64,000 bases of DNA from Rhodococcus yunnanensis NBRC 103083 (GTDB lineage: Bacteria; Actinomycetota; Actinomycetes; Mycobacteriales; Mycobacteriaceae), in NCBI RefSeq assembly GCF_001895005.1, contig NZ_BCXH01000005.1:186001-250000 (forward strand). The letters run 5' to 3'. The notes under the pieces were generated by a model. The model was given only the letters and a program-made list of their open reading frames with translations, did no database searches and had not been told where the DNA came from. Below, one piece after another: positions 61,625 through 64,000 of this stretch. Position 1 is the first letter of the stretch, and every line of letters starts with the position of its first letter. Both the position numbers and the translations under genes were made by a program.

Positions 61625-62839
61625 TCAGAAGAAGCCCACCGACGGCAACGCGGTGTCGTTGACGACGAAGTCCCCCACGGCACGGGCCTTGTAGACGGTC
61701 GGGTTGTGGGAGAACAAGGTCCGAAGGTTCCGCCAATGCCGGTCGAGGTGTGCGCTCTGCCGAGTCGCCGAAGCACCACCGACGGCGAACAGATCGGTTG
61801 CCGAGTTCAGCGCCAAACCCTCCACCGAGATCTTCGCCTTGGCGGCTGCGAGGGCAGCGTCGTGCTCGAGCTTCTCATCGGGCTGCCCCGACGACAGCGC
61901 TGCGTCGGTGGCGAGGTCCTGCGCCTGCGCGGCGGTGAGAACGACGGCCTCCACGGCGTACGCCGCCGCCGACAGCGCCCCGATGATCTGGAGCAACTGA
62001 GGATCGTGCCGCGGTTCCTCGGCACTCGCGAAGGTGTACGACCTCGCCCTGCCTCGAACCAGGTCCGACGCGTCCGTCACGATCGAGCGAAGGATTCCTG
62101 CCGCGACTGCATGCAGCAGAAGCTGCGGGAACGCCTGACGGGGGCGGACGGTGTGCTCGGACCACTGGAACGGCAGGAGCTCGGACTTCTCCACCCGGAC
62201 GTTGTCGAAACGCGTCGTCCCACTTCCGGTGTGCCGCTGGCCGATGCCGTCCCAATCGTCGACGTGTACGACGCCTTCCCGGTGGGCCGGTACCACTGCC
62301 GAGATCTGCTTGCCGTCGGCGTCGTTCGCGGAGACTCGGATGTAGTCGGAGAACAAACTGCCGGTGCTGTAGAACTTGGTGCCGTTCAGACGGAAACCGT
62401 CGCCGTCGGGAAGCAATGTCGAATCGTAGGTGTAGACACCGACAGCGCGTGAGGTCAGCTCGCTGCTCGCACCCCCGATGAGCAGTCCTTCCCGTACCTT
62501 GTCGAGCCAGAATCGACCCGATTCTCGATCGGGGGTCCGCCGACGTTCCTCGACGAAGCCCAGATGAATGCGGATGATGTGGGGGACATCCGGATCTGCT
62601 TCGGCGAGCCGGATCAGCAGGGTGAAGAGCTCGTGCAGCGAATACCCGGCGCCCCCTTCGTCGACCGGCAGCCGCACTGCGCCGAGGCGATGTGTGCGGA
62701 TGAGCTCTATCGCCGCGAGCGGCGGCGCGTCCTCACCCTCGCGGCGCCGCTTGGCGTCCGCAGCTATGTCGTCGATGATCGACTGGAGTTCTTCCGAGTC
62801 GAGAGCCGGTGGGGCGATGCGCTCGATGGCCGTCGTCAT
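61625..62839 (-). CDS. DszC-like acyl-CoA-dehydrogenase-fold flavin monooxygenase
   Basis: 404 residues. LGAVRLPVDEGGAGYSLHEL in the N-terminal domain, then GASSELTSRAVG, FRLNGTKFYSTGSLFSDYIRV and GQRHTGSGTTRFDNVRV in the middle, and GGASATRQSAHLDRHWRN with FSHNPTVYKARAVGDFVV at the end. Same subgroup as the protein at 59405-60712 and the best full-length comparison for the mini-ACAD at 51949. Its upstream region carries CTTGACAAG and AATCTATTTA, words shared with other flavoprotein promoters here. Confidence 0.88.
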   Translation of the reverse strand: MTTAIERIAPPALDSEELQSIIDDIAADAKRRREGEDAPPLAAIELIRTHRLGAVRLPVDEGGAGYSLHELFTLLIRLAEADPDVPHIIRIHLGFVEERRRTPDRESGRFWLDKVREGLLIGGASSELTSRAVGVYTYDSTLLPDGDGFRLNGTKFYSTGSLFSDYIRVSANDADGKQISAVVPAHREGVVHVDDWDGIGQRHTGSGTTRFDNVRVEKSELLPFQWSEHTVRPRQAFPQLLLHAVAAGILRSIVTDASDLVRGRARSYTFASAEEPRHDPQLLQIIGALSAAAYAVEAVVLTAAQAQDLATDAALSSGQPDEKLEHDAALAAAKAKISVEGLALNSATDLFAVGGASATRQSAHLDRHWRNLRTLFSHNPTVYKARAVGDFVVNDTALPSVGFF

Positions 62840-63208
62840 GGTGTCGTGTCCTGTCCTCGTTGGGCTTCGAAGAATTTTCGCGCATCGACTTCAGCGGAGG
62901 AATGGATGAGATCAGCGTGAGTCGAACGCGCAGCGCAGTAACACCCGAGTTCCGGACGGGGAACTGGCACCACAATCTATTTACTCGAGCTGATTTGAAT
63001 TCTTGACAAGCGACGTCGGACATCCTGCGAATTTCAAGTAGGTGCTGGTAGACGGCCCGGGCCGCGAATTCGGTCCGTGTGCGCACGCTCGGGCATTTCC
63101 CTGAAATCCGGCGTAATTGCCGCTGTGCCGGTATCGTCGCCACCTGACACACGGGGGTGTCACCGGGAACCGTTGTGTCTTCTAAAGCATGCCGCAAGAA
63201 GGAGTTTC
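62840..63208. promoter_or_regulatory. divergent promoter region between DszC-like gene (-) and osmoprotectant-type transporter (+)
   Basis: No gene fits in these 369 bases. The palindrome CTTGACAAG is at 63002-63010; on the - strand it gives TTGTCA, with AATAGATT-type sequence (AATCTATTTA on +, 62974-62983) downstream, though 20-22 bases is long for a -35/-10 pair. A small inverted repeat TGACAC-6-GTGTCA is at 63145-63162, about 47 bases before the + strand start. A GAGGACAGGA stretch gives the DszC-like gene its ribosome site. Confidence 0.45.
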
Positions 63209-63853
63209 GTGAATCTCTGGAATTACCTTCAGGGGCGAGGTGAGTTTCTCTCGTTTCTGACCTATCAGCATGCATCCCTTGCATTTCAGACGGTCCTCGT
63301 GGGATCTCTCGTCGCCGTAGCCATTGCCATCGCGGTGCATCGCCTTCCGCTGTTCTCGGCCCTGACGTTGACGACCAGCCGAGTCGCACTGACCATCCCG
63401 TCACTTGCGCTGCTGGCGTTGCTCATCGTCCCGTTCGGACTCGGCGTGGTGCCGTCGTTCATCATGCTCGCGTTCTTCGCGGCGATGCCGGTGATCGGCA
63501 ATGCCATCGTCGGCCTCCGCGGTGTGCCGGACACGGTGATCGAGTCGGCGAAAGGAATCGGGCTCTCGCGCACCCGCATCCTGTTCTCCGTATCGCTACC
63601 GATGGCCTGGCCGGTGATCCTCACCGGAATTCGGGTGTCGACGCAGATGGTCGTCGGAGTCGCCGCCATCGTCGCCTACGTGCTCGGCCCCGGACTCGGC
63701 TCGCTGATCTTCAACGGACTGTCCCGCCTCGGCGGCACCAATTCCGTCGAAATGGCCTTCACCGGAACAATTCTCATCGTCGTCATCGCGCTGGTGTTCG
63801 ACGCTCTGCTCGTCCTACTCGGGCGCCTCACCATCTCGAAGGGATTGTCATGA
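63209..63853 (+). CDS. osmoprotectant-type (OpuC/ProW-like) ABC transporter permease
   Basis: 214 residues from GTG 63209, with AAGAAGGAG 5 bases before it. Five or six helices. The early FLSFLTYQHASLAFQTVLVG, the coupling region DTVIESAKGIGLSRTRILF and GVAAIVAYVLGPGLGSLIFNGL are typical of the glycine-betaine/carnitine/choline permease group. It is the first gene of a new + strand operon; its stop overlaps the ATPase start by 4 bases. In several actinobacteria such systems carry other quaternary or sulfonium compounds, so the ligand here is open. Confidence 0.9.
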   Translation: MNLWNYLQGRGEFLSFLTYQHASLAFQTVLVGSLVAVAIAIAVHRLPLFSALTLTTSRVALTIPSLALLALLIVPFGLGVVPSFIMLAFFAAMPVIGNAIVGLRGVPDTVIESAKGIGLSRTRILFSVSLPMAWPVILTGIRVSTQMVVGVAAIVAYVLGPGLGSLIFNGLSRLGGTNSVEMAFTGTILIVVIALVFDALLVLLGRLTISKGLS

Positions 63854-64000
63854 CCGACACCGAACGCACCGTCACCGGTGCATCGATTCGGCTCGACGGC
63901 GTCGTCAAGCAGTACCGCGGGCAGACCGAGCCCGCCGTACGGAAGATCGACCTCGAGATCGAAGCCGGGCACATCGTCGCCTTCGTCGGGCCGTCCGGGT
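63850..64000 (+). CDS. osmoprotectant-type ABC transporter ATP-binding protein (3' end outside window)
   Basis: Only the first 50 codons are present, ending inside the Walker A motif (VAFVGPSG). The start SIRLDGVVKQYRGQ, then IDLEIEAGHIVAFVG, is typical of OpuCA/OpuAA ATPases. ATG 63850 overlaps the permease stop. Confidence 0.85.
   Translation, partial: MTDTERTVTGASIRLDGVVKQYRGQTEPAVRKIDLEIEAGHIVAFVGPSG

Noticed and set aside
1..64000. tRNA, rRNA, CRISPR, insertion sequences, prophage or integration sites
   Set aside because: None seen: no repeat-spacer array, transposase, integrase or terminal inverted repeats. Short structured RNAs without strong hairpins could be missed by eye.

Overview
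The window is GC-rich DNA with dense, same-strand operons, many 4-base ATGA start/stop overlaps, frequent GTG and TTG starts, and lipoprotein-type solute-binding proteins. This points to a high-GC actinobacterium. The gene content (DszA/NtaA-type and DszC-like monooxygenases, a CopC-CopD fusion, a DUF4953-type metalloprotease) looks like Rhodococcus or a close relative. No rRNA, tRNA, CRISPR array, insertion sequence, integrase or phage gene was seen, and the genus is an inference.

Layout. (1) 2-3021 (+): end of a DszA/NtaA-family flavin monooxygenase, then a sulfonate-type ABC importer (permease, ATPase, lipoprotein). (2) 11050-3113 (-): SDR, four-domain rhodanese, a second sulfonate-type importer and two DszA/NtaA-family monooxygenases. 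(3) 11312-17747 (+): another such monooxygenase and a complete peptide-type (Dpp/Opp) importer. (4) 24039-17734 (-): an acyl-CoA-dehydrogenase-fold flavoprotein and a second complete Dpp-type importer, meeting block 3 tail to tail. (5) 24393-30405 (+): a probable leader peptide, a third sulfonate/nitrate-type importer, an NlpA/MetQ-like lipoprotein, and two copper proteins (YcnI-like and CopC-CopD). (6) 30506-32794 (+): a zinc metalloprotease. (7) 42776-32803 (-): a nine-gene coupled operon with M20 hydrolase, polysaccharide-deacetylase-fold hydrolase, SDR, ketopantoate-reductase-like protein, Dpp-type importer and GntR regulator. (8) 42884-44673: an FAD/NAD(P) protein and an unrecognised small protein. 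(9) 44912-60712 (+): three DszA/NtaA-family monooxygenases, an aldo/keto reductase, three enzyme-like proteins with apparently degenerate active sites, two paralogous binding proteins, a Dpp-type importer and a DszC-like flavoprotein. (10) 62839-60679 (-): a DszC-like flavoprotein and a LysR regulator. (11) 63209 to the end (+): start of an osmoprotectant-type importer.

How it may work together. Seven DszA/NtaA-family monooxygenases, three ACAD-fold flavoproteins and seven complete high-affinity importers lie within about 63 kb. In known members, DszA/NtaA-type and DszC-type enzymes use reduced flavin and O2 to break C-S or C-N bonds. The rhodanese and sulfonate-type importers favour organosulfur scavenging, with each importer paired to its own oxygenase or hydrolase set. 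Substrates cannot be read from sequence. No recognisable flavin reductase is in the window, so reduced flavin would have to come from elsewhere.

The best candidate for an undescribed system is 48835-60712. There a monooxygenase is followed by an NmrA-like protein without its glycine motif, a DyP-peroxidase-like protein without an obvious GxxDG motif, a 223-residue mini-ACAD, and a transporter with two binding proteins.
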